From positions 3,602,090 through 3,666,089 of the forward strand of contig SDUX01000007.1 of NCBI GenBank assembly GCA_008729055.1: a DNA stretch of 64,000 bases, in the 5' to 3' direction. The notes beneath the pieces are model-generated. The model was given only the letters and a program-made list of their open reading frames with translations, did no database searches and had not been told where the DNA came from. Made by a program: the position numbers and the translations under genes. Source of the DNA: Pyropia haitanensis (lineage: Eukaryota; Rhodophyta; Bangiophyceae; Bangiales; Bangiaceae). Positions 53,430 through 64,000 of the stretch are shown here, in pieces; within the stretch, counting starts at the first letter, position 1; every line of letters begins with the position of its first letter.

Positions 53430-55134
53430 CGCGGTAGGCAGCAGCTGGTCCTTCCCACTGCGACGGCCACCAGCCACTGGCGGCGGCGCCGCGTCGGCGC
53501 CCCCCGAGGGCAGGGGCCACCCGTCTGCTGGCGGCGGCGGCAGCGGCGCGTCGGCGCCGCTGCCGTTTGCCGACCGGCCGCTGGGGCGCCCCATCTCACG
53601 CGGCAGCTCAGTGGGTGGCAGCGGCCACGGCGGCGGTGGCGGCGGCGGCGGCGGTGGCGGCGGCGGCGGCGGCTGCAGCAGCAGCGGCGGCGGCCGCGCG
53701 AGCCGGCGGGGCCCCGCCACGGCTGGGGCGGCCAGCGACAAGGCGTGCCGCGCGCGGCGGTCGCGGCGGCACAGCCGCTCGACGCGCGGGTACGTGCTCC
53801 TTGACGGCGCCGGCGGGCGCGCGCACGCCGCGGCGGCGGCGGCGGCATCATCGGCGCCAACGGTGGCCGCCGCCGCAGCGGCCGCCGCGGCGGCAGCGGC
53901 GGTGGGGCGGCCGGCGTTGGGGGCGGCCGCGTTGGGGGCGGCCGCCGCGGCGACCGCCGCGGCCGTGGCGGCCGCCGCGGGGGTGACAGCGGGGGGAGCC
54001 GCGGGGGGGGCGGCCGGAAATGCGTGTGTGGCGCCGATGGACGTGTCGCGGGCGCCGGCGCGCGCCGTAGCCGCCGCCACCACCGCCGCCACGTCGGTGG
54101 CACCTGTGTCGGGGCCACTGCCGGCGTCGACCGCGGCGGCGGCGGCGGCGGCGGCGGCGGCGTTGGGGCAGCGGCGCCCCCCCCCGCTGAGCCGGCGGCC
54201 ACCCCCCCCCCCTCTCCCCCCGCGCGCCCCCCCCCTCCCCGACGACGATGGCCTGTCGGGTCTCCCCGACGAGCCGTTTGCCGCCGCCGTCGCGGCCGTC
54301 CTTGACCGGTGGATGGACGCCAACGCGCGCGCGGCGGGGGGGCGCCCCCCCCCCGCGCCCGACGACCCGCTGTCCCAGTTCTTCTCCTCCTCGCGGCAGC
54401 CGTTTACGCTCCTCTACTATGTGCGGCGGCTCGTCACCCACACCCGCTGCTCGCGCTCCGCCTACGTCGCCGCGTTTGTCTACCTCGACCGCCTCGCCGC
54501 GGCGGCGCCGTCGCTCGCCGTCCGCGCCATGAACGTCCACCGGCTGGTGCTCACCGCGCTCGTCGTGGCCGTCAAGGTCCTCGACGATGACGTCTACTCG
54601 GCCGCCTACTACTGCCGCGTCGGGGGGATCCCGAGCGTCGGCGAGTACGTTGCGCTCGAGGCGACGCTGCTGCGGCTGCTGGACTTTCGCGTCGCGGTGG
54701 GCGTCGACGTGTACCGGGCGTATGAGAAGGGCATCCTGCGCGCGGCCGCCGCGGGGGGGGGGGGGGGGGGTGGGGGGGGGGGGAGACCCCGCCACCACCC
54801 GATTGGGGGGGAGGTGGAGGGGAGTGACGCCCACCGTGGGGAGGGGGGGGCTCGCCACCCGGCCGCGCCGTCGTCACGGGCGCCGTCGCGGCCGCCCTTT
54901 CGTCCCCACCTCCTCCTCTCCTGCCGCGGGGGAGCGGGGCGGCTCGCCGACGCGGTCGTGCTCCACCCGCCCTACTGGGCGGCAACCCTTGTGCCGCCGC
55001 GACGTGCGTGTCTGCTCCATTCGGTTGCGGCGGTGGACGGGGCGCCGCGCGGCCGGCCTGCCGGCCGCCTGGGACCCTCTCTCGCTTCCCTTTTTCTTGG
55101 GCGCCCCGCTGCGACGGGTCTCCCCGCCGCGTGA
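52571..55134 (+). CDS. P-type (PHO80-like) cyclin
   Basis: The C-terminal half carries a single cyclin box of the PHO80/CYCP-CYCU class: PLSQFFSSSRQPFTLLYYVR (54367), HTRCSRSAYVAAFVYLDRLA, AMNVHRLVLTALVVAVKVLD, DDVYSAAYYCRVGGIPSVGE and ATLLRLLDFRVAVGVDVYRA (to about 54740). These match the hallmark pattern of cyclins that partner PHO85/CDKA-type kinases in nutrient, phosphate or cell-cycle control. The 550-residue N-terminus is Gly/Ala-rich and starts at the first ATG (MTPHPAGGGAVMADEGG); the ATG at 52604 is an alternative. One frame change, equal to one lost base, is needed near the G run at 52863-52870. After the G runs at 54752-54783 the frame reads low-complexity residues, so the C-terminal end is uncertain. 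Confidence 0.85.
53010..53117 (+). repeat. Four tandem 27-bp units (GGGGHAPLF)
   Basis: Four head-to-tail 27-base copies within the cyclin N-terminus, differing at only a few positions, each coding a nine-residue unit of the form GGGGHAPLF. Length is a multiple of three, so copy-number change would keep the frame. Confidence 0.95.
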
Positions 55135-55473
55135 TGGCCCCTTCCCTTCTTCTGTTTTTTTTTTTGCACTTTGCATGCCTGGCCCGCCCGCGCGTACCCC
55201 GCCGTTGCCGACAGCAAGTCTGCCGCGACGGCGGTGGGGTACGTGGCGCGTGCCGCCTGCGCCTCCCTTCATGGTTGCCTGTGTGCATGTGTCCTCTCTC
55301 TTTCTTATGGGGGGGGGGGGGAAGGGCGGGGAGGGGGTGCCGTCCGCCCGCTCGCCGGCCATTGCTGCGTCGCAAACCCTTATTTGTGTTTTTTCCTACG
55401 TGGCTGCGCGTCCACCCGCCCGCCCTCGGCCCCCGGTCCTGTGCGGAATTCCACCCGACTTGGCGTTGGGGCC
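55135..55473. other. Convergent spacer
   Basis: Between the cyclin (+) and the THADA-type gene (-). T-rich stretch at 55155-55170 suits a cyclin 3' end. No gene seen. Confidence 0.55.
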
Positions 55474-58400
55474 TCACGAGACCCCCACCGCGCGGCGCGG
55501 CGTAGGGCGATGGGATCGAGAGGCTACGCTGCTGCTGCACGCCGCCCCCCTCCGCTCCCCTCCCGCAAAAACACGGTAGACGTCGAGACGCCCTTCCCCG
55601 CGGGTGCACGCACGCACCCCACCGCGCCCCTCACCCCCTCGCTGGGGAAACGCGGTGGAGCGGGGGAGATGGCGACGCGGCCTGCCCGGCGGCCGCCGCG
55701 TCGCGCGGGGTCCTCCCGCCGGTCGGTCCCCCCCCCCCCCCCGCCGCCACCCCCCCCCTGGGAGGAGTAGGCACAGGCTGGACAGCGGCGGCGCCGCCGC
55801 CACCCCCGCCGCCGCCGCCGCCGCCACCACCCCCGCCGCCGCCGCCAAGGACGGGTGCAACGATGGCGGCGGCGGCAGCGGCGGCGGCGGTGGCGGCGGC
55901 GCCGTGCCGGCGGCGGCGGCGGCCGCCGCGGCGGGCGCCAGCACCGCCACCCGCAGCAGCGCCCGGTGGAGCGCCGCGTAGGCGCGTGGCCGGCGGCAGC
56001 TGGCGCCGCCGTCGGCCGCGACCGCCGCCGCCGCCGCGGCGGTGGCGGCGGTGGCGGCGGTGGCGGCGGCGGCGGCGGTGGCGGCGGTGGCGGCCGACGG
56101 CGGGGCGGCCACGGCGGCGGCGACGAGCGGGCGCGCGGCGGTGGCGGCGAGCTGGGCCAGCAGCACGGGTTCGGCGTGGAGGTTGACCTGCTCCGCGTCG
56201 TAGAGGTCGTCGCGCTCCCCTTCCCCGTCCGTGTCGCTGCCGCCGCCCGCGTCGCTGCCCGCGCCGTCCGCGTCCGCGTCCGACTCCGCGTCCGCGTCGC
56301 CGTCAGCGCCGTTGCCGACGGTCGCGTCAGGGAGCACCAGCGTGCGGAGGGTGCCACCAAAGCCGAGCACCCCGTCCAGGTGTGCCACCGCCGCCCCACA
56401 CCCGCCGTGTGGTCCCCCCAACAGCCCGTACACCGCCGCGAGCGCCGCCGCCGGGTGCGCCGCGCCGGCGGCGGCGGCGGCGCCCAGGGCGGGCGCCACC
56501 ACCGCCGCCGCCGCGGACCGCACGTCTGGGTCATCGTCGACGAGCAGCGCCGCCGCGACGAGCAGCGCGCCGCACCCGCCGCCGCCGCCACACCGCGCCA
56601 CGGCCGCCGCGCGGCGCGCGGCGGCGTCGGCGGTCGCCGCCGCCATAGGGGGTGGGGGGAGCACGCCCGCCGCGCCGAGCGACACGGCCGCCGCCCGGCG
56701 CACGTTCCACGGCGCCGCGGGGGCGGCGGCGGATGCGACGGCGGTGGCCCAGGCGGCCACCGCCGCCGCCGCCACGGGCGGCGCACCCCCACCGCCGGCA
56801 CGCGCGACGGCCGCCCCCAGCAGCCGCCCCGCCAGCAGCACCGCCGCGGCGCGCACGCCCGCGTCCCCCCCCGTCACGCCCCCCACGCGTCCCCCCCCGC
56901 GAGGCACACGACGGGCGCCCACAGCCCGTCCCCTCCGCCCGGCGCGGCGGCCGGGTTATCGACCGGCGCGGCCGCGGCGGGCCACGCCATCGCCGCGGCG
57001 GCGGCGAGGAGCACCGCCTCGGCGGCGGCCGGGTCCGCCCCGCCGCCCACCGCCGCGGCCGCCGCGGCGAGCGGCGGCCACGCGGCGGCCACCGCCGCCG
57101 CGTAGGCGGGCGCGTCCGCAGCCGCGGCGGCCGCGCGCAGCGGGCGCGCCAGCGCCGTTGCCGCCGCGGCGCGGACGGCCGAGGGCGCGCCGCCGCCGCC
57201 GTCACGACCCCCGCCTCGCAGCAGTGCGCCCAGCCGAGCGGCGGCGGCGGGCGTGGTGGCCGTCACGGCGCGCACGGCGGCGGCGGTGAGCTGGTCGCGG
57301 CCAAACGCGGCGGCCGCCGCGGCGGCGGCAACGGCGGGCGGCGTCGCGGCCGTCACGGCGGCGGGCGCCACCCCCGCAGATGGGTGCAGGGCGACCGCCG
57401 CCGCGGCCGCCGCGGCGGCCTCGCGGATGATAGCCGCGGCGGCGACCACCGGCGGCGCGGCCCCCCCCAGCGGGTGGTCGCCGCGTCGGCGGCGGCCGCC
57501 GCCGCGGCCAGCACCCGCAGCGCGGCGAGGCCAACCAGCGGCGCCACCCGCGGCGGCCGCGGCGACGCCGCCGCCGCCGCCCCCGTCGCGGCCGCCGCGG
57601 GCACGGTCGCGGCGACGAGGGCGGCGGCGGGCGCGACGACCGCCGCGGCAAGCGCGACGACCGCCGCGTCGGCCTGGGGTGGCGTCGCCGACGGCGACGG
57701 CCGGAGGAGGGCGCCCAGCCGGAGGAGCTCCCCGTGGAGCCCGTTTTGTGCGCCCCGCAGGCCGCCGCCGCCTTCCGCCGCGGCGGCCGCGGCGGCCGCG
57801 AGCGGCCCGCCGCCGACGCGGCGGAGCTCGGCGGCGAGCGCGGCCGCGGGCGGCCCCGTCGCGGCCGCGGCCGCGGCGGCGGCGCGGCGCAGCGCGTCGG
57901 CGGGGTCGGCCAGCCACGGGCGGACGGCGGCGTCGAGGCGGGCGACGGCGGCCGGCTGCGGCGCGTGGCCGGGGGGGGCGGCCAGCCCGAGCAGGCACAG
58001 CGCGGGGTGCGCGCGGCGGCCGCGCGCGCCGCCGCCGCCGCGACCGTCAGCGGGGGCGTCGGTCAGGTGGGCAACGAGGAGGGGGCCGAGCGGCGGGTGC
58101 GCCGCGAGGAGCGCCGCCACCGTTGCGGGCGCCCGCGTCGACGGCGCGCCAGGCGGCGGCCCACCTCCGCCGCCAACGACGCAGGCGCCGCCGCCAGTGG
58201 GCGCCGCCGGGACAGACCCTGCCCCGCCGCCAGCTCCATCCCCCACGGGGTTGGGCGCCCACGCGGCGGCGTCGTCAGCCTCATCGACCGCCGCGGCCAC
58301 CGCGTCGTCGTCCCCCCCCCCCCCCCCCCCCCCCCCCCACCGCGCGCGCCGCGACGGCGGTGAAGAGGAGCGTCGCGCTGTTGCGGACGAGCCAGTGGGG

Positions 58401-59619
58401 GCTGCCGAGGAGGTCCAGCGCGAGGCCCAGCGCGGGCGCCACCGCCGCCCGCAGGCCGTCGGCAACGACCGCGTCGAGGAAGAGCGCGCGCAGCAGGTTG
58501 AGGCAGTGCGCGACCGACTCGGTCGCTGCCGCCACGTCGCCGCCGCCGCCGCCGCCGTCGCTGCCGCCGCCGCGGCCACCACCGCCGCCACCGTCGCCAC
58601 CGCCCTTGGCACACCCGGGCGACGGGCCGTCTGCCCCCCCCCCCGCATCCGGCGGCGCCATCACCCCCGCCGCCGCCGCGGTGGCGTGTGCGAGCACCCG
58701 CTCCACCGCCGCCGGCAGCAGCCGGCGGGGCGCCCCCCGGCTCCCCACCGCCGCCGCCTCTGCGCGGCACAGCGCAACGACCGTCGCGGGCGTGCCCGCC
58801 GACCGCCGCAGCACGTACGCGGTGCCGCCGAGCGCGGCGTCGAGGGCGCCGGCCAGCCAGCCGCGGGGGAGGCCCCGCACGCGCGGCGACGCCGCGCCAA
58901 GCAGCCGCGACGCGACCGCCTCGAGCGCCGCCGCCGCGTGGTAGACGACGCCCGCGTGGCGGGAGGTGCCGAGCACGTGCACCAGCACCGCCGCACCGGC
59001 GGCCACGTCGGCCGCGGCGAGGCCGTCCCGGGGAGGGGGGGCGCCGCCGACGGCGTCGTCGCCGTCGTCGTCGTCGTCGACAGCGTCGGTGGCGGCCAGC
59101 GGGGCGGCGACGAGGACCGCGCCCATGCCCAGGCACACCTCCTTGACCGACAGGAAGCACGCGGTGACGACACGCTGGCGCGTCGCCGCGGCGACCGCCG
59201 TCGAACCCACAAACGACGGCGCGCCGACCACCTCTTCTGCCCCGCCCGGCGTCACGCCCGCCCCGACGCTGCCGCCGCCACCGCCGCCACCGCCGGCGCC
59301 ATTCGCAGTGGCCGCCGCCGCGGCGGCGGCCGCCGACGTGGCCAGCACGTTGGGCTCCCCCGCCGCGACCCCCCCCATGGCCGCCGCCGCCGCGGCGGCC
59401 AGCCCCCCCACCGCCCGCCGCAGCGCCGCCACCCCCGCCGGCGTGGCCAGCGCCGCCGCCGGCGCGTCGGCGACGGCGTAGCGCAGCAGCAGCGCGGGGC
59501 CGTGGAGGAGGCCCGTGTCACACGCGGCGACCAGGCCCGCCGCCCGCGCGCGCGCGGTCGCGGCGGCCAACGCGTCGACCGCCGAGTCAATCCAGACGAG
59601 GGCGGGCATGGGGGGCTCC

Positions 59620-59709
<90 letters not shown>

Positions 59710-60990
59710 GCCCCGCCACCCGCCGCCGGGGCGTCCCCGCCGGCGGTGGCGGCGCCGCCGGCCGCAACGACGGCGGCGGCGTCGGCGGCGGCGACCAGCG
59801 GCGGCACGCGCAGCGGCCGCGCCGGGCACGCCGCCGCGCGCAGCGCGGCGAGCGTCCGCAGCAGCAGCGCCGCGGCGTCGGCCTCGCGCAGCCGCGGCGA
59901 CGCGAGCGCCCGCGCCGCCGCCGCGGCGGCCGCGTCAACCGCGTCGGCGGCGGCGGCGGCTGCCCCCCCGGCGGCGCGCACGCCGGCACCCCCACCCGCA
60001 CCACCCGGGCCGGGAGCACAGCCCGCGGCGGCGGCGGCGGCCGCCGCGGCCGCCGCCGGCGGCAGCGTCGCGGCGAGCCGCAGCGACACGCGGCGGCAGC
60101 GGTCCCACGGGTCGGCAAACCCGCCGAGCACCGCCGCCGCCGCCGCGGCCGCCGCGGGCGCGTCCCCCCCCCCCACAGCGCGGCCGGGCCGAGCGCGGCG
60201 GCGAGCGACGCGAGCCCCTCCAGCGCCGACAGCCGCCGCTCGTGCGCGGCGCCCGGCACGGCCGCGCCGAGCAGCACCGCCCGCGCCGCCGCCACCCACC
60301 GGCCGACCGCGCGGGTATACCGGCGCCGCGCGGCGGCGACGGCGGCGTCGGCGGCGGCGCCATTGGCCGCCCGCGCGGCGCGGGACCACCACCCGCCGCC
60401 CGCCGCGGCGGCGGCGGCGCCGTCACGGAGGCGCTCCGCCAGGTGCCGCACCGCCGCCCGCCCCGCCGACCGGTCCGCGGCGGTGCCGCCCGGGCCGAGC
60501 ACCGCCGGCAGCGCGGCGGCGGCGAGGAGGCCCAGCTCCGCCGACGGCACCGGCGCGGACGGGGCGGTCGTCGCGACGAGCGCCGCCGTCGCCGCGCCGC
60601 GCGTCCAGCCGTCGGGGGCGGCGAGGCCGGCGGCGAGGAGCGCCAGCGGCGGCTCGCCGCCCGTCCACGGGGACAGCGACGGGAGGTCCTCAACGGCCGC
60701 GGCGGGCAGGCGGCGGGCGGCGGCGAGGACGACCGCGACGGCCGTCACGCGGGACGGGCCTGGCGGCAGGGCCGCCGCCGCGGCGAGCAGCCGCCGCGCG
60801 GTCGCCGCGGCGGTCGCCGCGCTGTGCCGCGCGGCGGTGACGAGGTAGGGCGGTAGCGCGACGGCGGCGAGGCGCGCGGCGGTGGGCGGGTCCGTGGGGG
60901 GGGCGCCGGGGGGGGGAAACATGAGCCGGATGAGCGCCGTGGCGGTCGCGGCAAAGGGGTCGGCGTCGGTGGCGGCCGCCGCCGCCGCCA

Positions 60991-61028
<38 letters not shown>

Positions 61029-61501
61029 CCAACTGCCGCGTCGTCAGTAGGGGCGGCGGCGGCGGCGGCGGCGGCCGCAGGTGCTCCCGCCCGCCCCCCC
61101 TCCTCCGCCAGCGCGTCCGCGTCTGCCTCCCACGCGTACGGCCCGACCCCCCCCCCCGGGATGGCCACCCCCCCCCCCGCCCCCCCGCCGGCCGCGGGGG
61201 CGGGCGCCCCGCGCGGGGCGTCACGCCCCCCCCCCCCCCCCACCCCCCCCAGCTGCGCGCGCCAGACGACGCCGAGCAGGTCCGCCGCGGCGCGGCCGCC
61301 CGCGCCGTGCCCGACCGCGCCCGCGACGCGGAGGGCGGCCGCCACCACCCCGCCGCCGCCGCCCACCGCCGCCACCCCGCGGGCGGCAATGAGCACGCCC
61401 AGCGGCGCGTAGGCGCCCGCGACGCCGCGGGCGGCGGCCGCCACGAGCGCCGCCGTCAGGCTGGCCACCCAGTCGGGGGCGCCGCCACCGCCGCCACCGC
61501 C

Positions 61502-61583
<82 letters not shown>

Positions 61584-62423
61584 TCGCCCCGGTCGGCGGC
61601 GTCGAGGAGCGCGCCGACGAGCGCGGCGGTGAGCCGCCCCGCGGCGGCGGCGGACGCGTCGTCCCCCCCCGCGGCGACGGCGGCGGCGGCGACGTCGCCG
61701 CCGCCGCCGCCCGCGGCGGTCGCCCGTGCCAGCACCAGCCGGTGGAGGCCCGCCACGGCGGCGGGCGACAGCGCCACGCCCGGCCGGCGGACCGCGGCGA
61801 GGACCGCCTCGCCCGCCACCGCCCGGGCGTGGCCGTCGGGGAGGGCGAGCGGCGCCCACGACGGGCGCCCGCCGCCGCCGCGGTCGCCGCTGCCGCCACC
61901 CCCGACGGGCGAGTAGGCGGCGGCGGCGGCGGCGGCGCCGCCGCCGCCGCCGCCGCCGATGCTGCCGCCGCCGCCGTCGCCGCGCCGCCCACCGGCGCCG
62001 CCCTCCCCCGCCGGACACAGCGCGGCGAGGAGCGCGTCGAGCAGCCCGCCCGGCGCGTACACGACCGCCGCCCGCGCGGGCGCGGCGGCGGGCGACTCGG
62101 TCGCGGCGCGCGCCAGCGCGAGCCGCCCAAACGCCGACACGCCACGCGTGGCGACGAGGGCGGTCAGGGCGGCGGCCAGGCCGCCATCCCCCGCGTCGCC
62201 GTCGGCGCCTGCCGGCGCGGCCGTCGCGACGCGCAGCGCGACGCCCGCGACGGCCGCCATCGCCGCCGACAGCGACGCGGAGCGCGGGGTGGTGGGGGCG
62301 GCGAGCAGGGAGAGCGCCGCCGCGACGAGCGCGTCGGCCGCGGCGACCACGGCGGGGTCGGCCGCGGGGAGGGCGGCGTCGCCGCCTCCTCCGCCGGCCC
62401 CCCGCTCAGGGGCGTCTGCCGCT

Positions 62424-62467
<44 letters not shown>

Positions 62468-63378
62468 GGTCGCCGCCACAACCAGCCGCTGCAGCAGGTC
62501 TTGCGACGCCTTCATCCCCGACGCGGCCGCGTCCATCCCCCCCCCCCCCCCGCCCCACCCCCCGCCCCCGTCGACTCCCCATCCGCGACCGCCGCGGCGG
62601 CAACAGCGGCGGTCCACCGCAGCAGCCCCGCGACGACGGGCACCCCCCCCCCCGTCACCCACGAGCGGGTGGACGGGGTGGCCACCACCGCGACGGCGGC
62701 GTGGAGGGTGGCCGCCGCCACCGGCGGCGGCAGCCCCCCCGGCGGCGGCGCCGCGAGGCGGCGGCGGTACGCGGCGGCAACGGCGGCGGCCGCCGGCTGC
62801 GCCGCCCCGTCGGCCAGGCCGAGCGCCCGCACCGCCGCGAGCTGCGTGCCGTAGCCGGCGGTGGGGGTGCACAGGCCGACCGCGGAGAGGGCGGCGATGG
62901 CCAGCCGCGCCGCCTCGGCCACCGCCGCCGCGTCGGTGGTGGCGGCGGCGGCGGTGGCGGTGGCGGTGGCGGTGGTGGTGGTGGCGGCTGGGGGCGGGAG
63001 AGTACCGCCTGGCGGGGGGGGAGTGCCGCCCGACACGGAGGCCGCCGCCGCCGCCGCCGCCGCCGCGTCGGCCGAGATGGCGGCGCCCAGCAGGCGCACC
63101 GCCGCCGTCTGCTGCCGCTGCGACGGGGCGGCCGACAAGGATAGGACCGCCTCAGCGGTGCGGCGCAGCAGCGCCGCCCCGGCGGCGGCGCCAGGGGGGG
63201 AGCCCCCCGCCGCCGCCGCCACCACCCGCCGGCACGCGTCGAGGACCGCCGCCGCGTCGGCGGGGAAGAGCGGCGCCGCCGCCGCCGTCGGCGCCAGCCC
63301 CGAGGTCCCCTTCATCGCCGCCAGGGGGGAGGGGGGGGGCGCCACGGTGGAGGCCGACGCCGCCGCCGCTGTCGTCAT
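55474..63378 (-). CDS. THADA/TRM732-type HEAT-repeat protein (DUF2428), frame broken at homopolymers
   Basis: THADA/Trm732 proteins are large alpha-helical scaffolds that activate the FTSJ1/Trm7 methyltransferase for 2'-O-methylation of tRNA position 32. Start [20 protein letters not shown] at 63378 (only GTG further upstream). The N-terminal half is Ala-rich helical repeat. The DUF2428 core is clear at 59190-58345: RQRVVTACFLSVKEVCLGMG, GTSRHAGVVYHAAAALEAVA, TAYVLRRSAGTPATVVALCR, VAHCLNLLRALFLDAVVADG, SPHWLVRNSATLLFTAVAAR. Further on come AQNGLHGELLRLGALLRP (about 57750) and LYDAEQVNLHAEPVLLAQLA (about 56190), both matching C-terminal THADA blocks. About 2,600 codons, longer than human THADA (about 1,950), because of Gly/Ala inserts. 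Five frame changes occur at C/G runs (about 62540, 60170, 58315-58338, 57465, 56870). The stop at 55474 is the end in the last frame and may be wrong. Confidence 0.85.
59621..59708. repeat. (CCG)n triplet tract in the THADA-type gene
   Basis: About 29 uninterrupted CCG/GCC triplets, read as poly-Gly on the minus strand between EPPMPALVWIDSAV and the preceding Ala-rich region. It adds a flexible linker without breaking the frame. Confidence 0.95.
61481..61580. repeat. Second (CCG)n triplet tract in the THADA-type gene
   Basis: Roughly 32 CCG/GCC or CCA triplets, coding poly-Gly on the minus strand just upstream of APDWVASLTAALVAAAA. Confidence 0.9.
62424..62466. repeat. (GCCGTC)n hexamer repeat in the THADA-type gene
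   Basis: About seven hexamers, coding an Ala-Thr repeat (TATATATATATA) on the minus strand. A similar TCGCCG hexamer array at 60991-61029 codes Gly-Asp repeats. Confidence 0.9.
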
Positions 63379-64000
63379 GGGGGGGGGGAGGGGGGGGGGG
63401 CGGGGCGGTGGCCCACCGCGTGAGCGGCTCGTCAATGCGAGCTGCTGCAGGCGGGCGCGGCGGGTCGTGGGACATGTGGCAGCGTCGCGGCGCGGGCACG
63501 CCGACGTCGCGATCGCACGACGCGACCAGGACGCAAGTAAGTCCCGATCCACAATACAAGTTGTTTGCTGTGGCGGTTAAACAACAATAATGAAACCATT
63601 ACGATTCTACTTGTACAGAGTATTCGAGACTTGAATTGTATACCAGAGCGCTTGATGGCCAACAAACAATTACTATCCGTTCACTCCGCCTCGGTGTTGC
63701 ACTGGTACGTGGAGCGGCCTGTCTGTCTCAGTAGGTGTGCCCTTACAGTCCAGCCGTTGGGATGGGCAAGACTTGGGTGCCTAACCGCCAGAGGCAAACT
63801 GACCACCCGTGCCAGGGCCAAGTCCGTTGGTCGGCGTGGCCGCCCCATAGACGGCGCCGCGGCGGCGATTCATCCCCCGCGAGTGGGGGCACTGAGCTCC
63901 GCGAGACCCCCACCGTAATCTCGTTTACGCCGCCCCCGCGCCAGCGGGTGGCCGCGGGCGCGCCGCTCCCGCTGAGGTCCCGCCGCCCCCGCCCCTTGAG
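63379..64000. other. THADA-type gene upstream region and right edge
   Basis: G runs at 63378-63400, then an AT-richer stretch at 63540-63700 that could hold the promoter of the minus-strand gene. No gene or domain is recognised before the window edge; a gene starting beyond the edge is possible. Confidence 0.5.

Noticed and set aside
56652..60848. 1,398-codon plus-strand open frame
   Set aside because: It is antisense to the conserved DUF2428 core of the THADA-type gene and has only Arg/Pro/Ala composition.
1..64000. tRNA, rRNA or organellar genes
   Set aside because: No cloverleaf with standard A and B boxes or conserved rRNA stretch was recognised by eye, and the linker and eS8 introns mark the DNA as nuclear.

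Overview
The window reads as nuclear DNA of a red alga. The best anchor is a nuclear-encoded phycobilisome rod linker (39983-41384) with an N-terminal plastid-targeting extension and a spliceosomal intron. Plant-like nuclear genes sit around it: DET1, a plastid-type glutamyl endopeptidase, a KEA-like antiporter, a P-type cyclin and ribosomal protein eS8. The very high GC content, few and short introns, and G/C homopolymers within genes fit a Bangiophyceae genome of the Porphyra/Pyropia kind. That genus-level placement is inference.

Layout from left to right: an unassigned GC-rich edge; a GNAT acetyltransferase-like gene (1725-2969, +); a 1.1 kb element with terminal inverted repeats and a near-perfect palindrome (3014-4102); about 4.6 kb of G/C homopolymer-rich DNA with no resolvable gene; a large proline/threonine-repeat single-pass membrane protein gene (about 9762-16185, +); a convergent gap; DET1 (18485 to about 22430, -); a divergent promoter region; an EF-hand cation/proton antiporter (23990-26455, +); a hypothetical gene (26882-27862, -); eS8 (29724-30712, +); the chloroplast glutamyl endopeptidase CGEP (31835-35881, +); a small FCS-type zinc-finger gene (36541-37299, -); the phycobilisome linker (39983-41384, +); a C2H2 zinc-finger gene (42568-46793, +); about 5.8 kb with no firm gene; a P-type cyclin (52571-55134, +); and a THADA/TRM732-type gene (55474-63378, -).

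The genes are monocistronic and functionally unrelated, as is normal in a eukaryote. Several have plastid or light links: the linker, CGEP, and DET1, the light-signalling repressor. Two relate to translation (eS8 and the tRNA-modification partner THADA).

The main caution for any reader is that six genes change reading frame at runs of 8 or more G or C. In 15 of 17 cases the direction of the change equals loss of one base. The simplest reading is under-called homopolymers in the assembly, not pseudogenes. Coordinates of those genes therefore span several frames, and exact ends are uncertain where stated.
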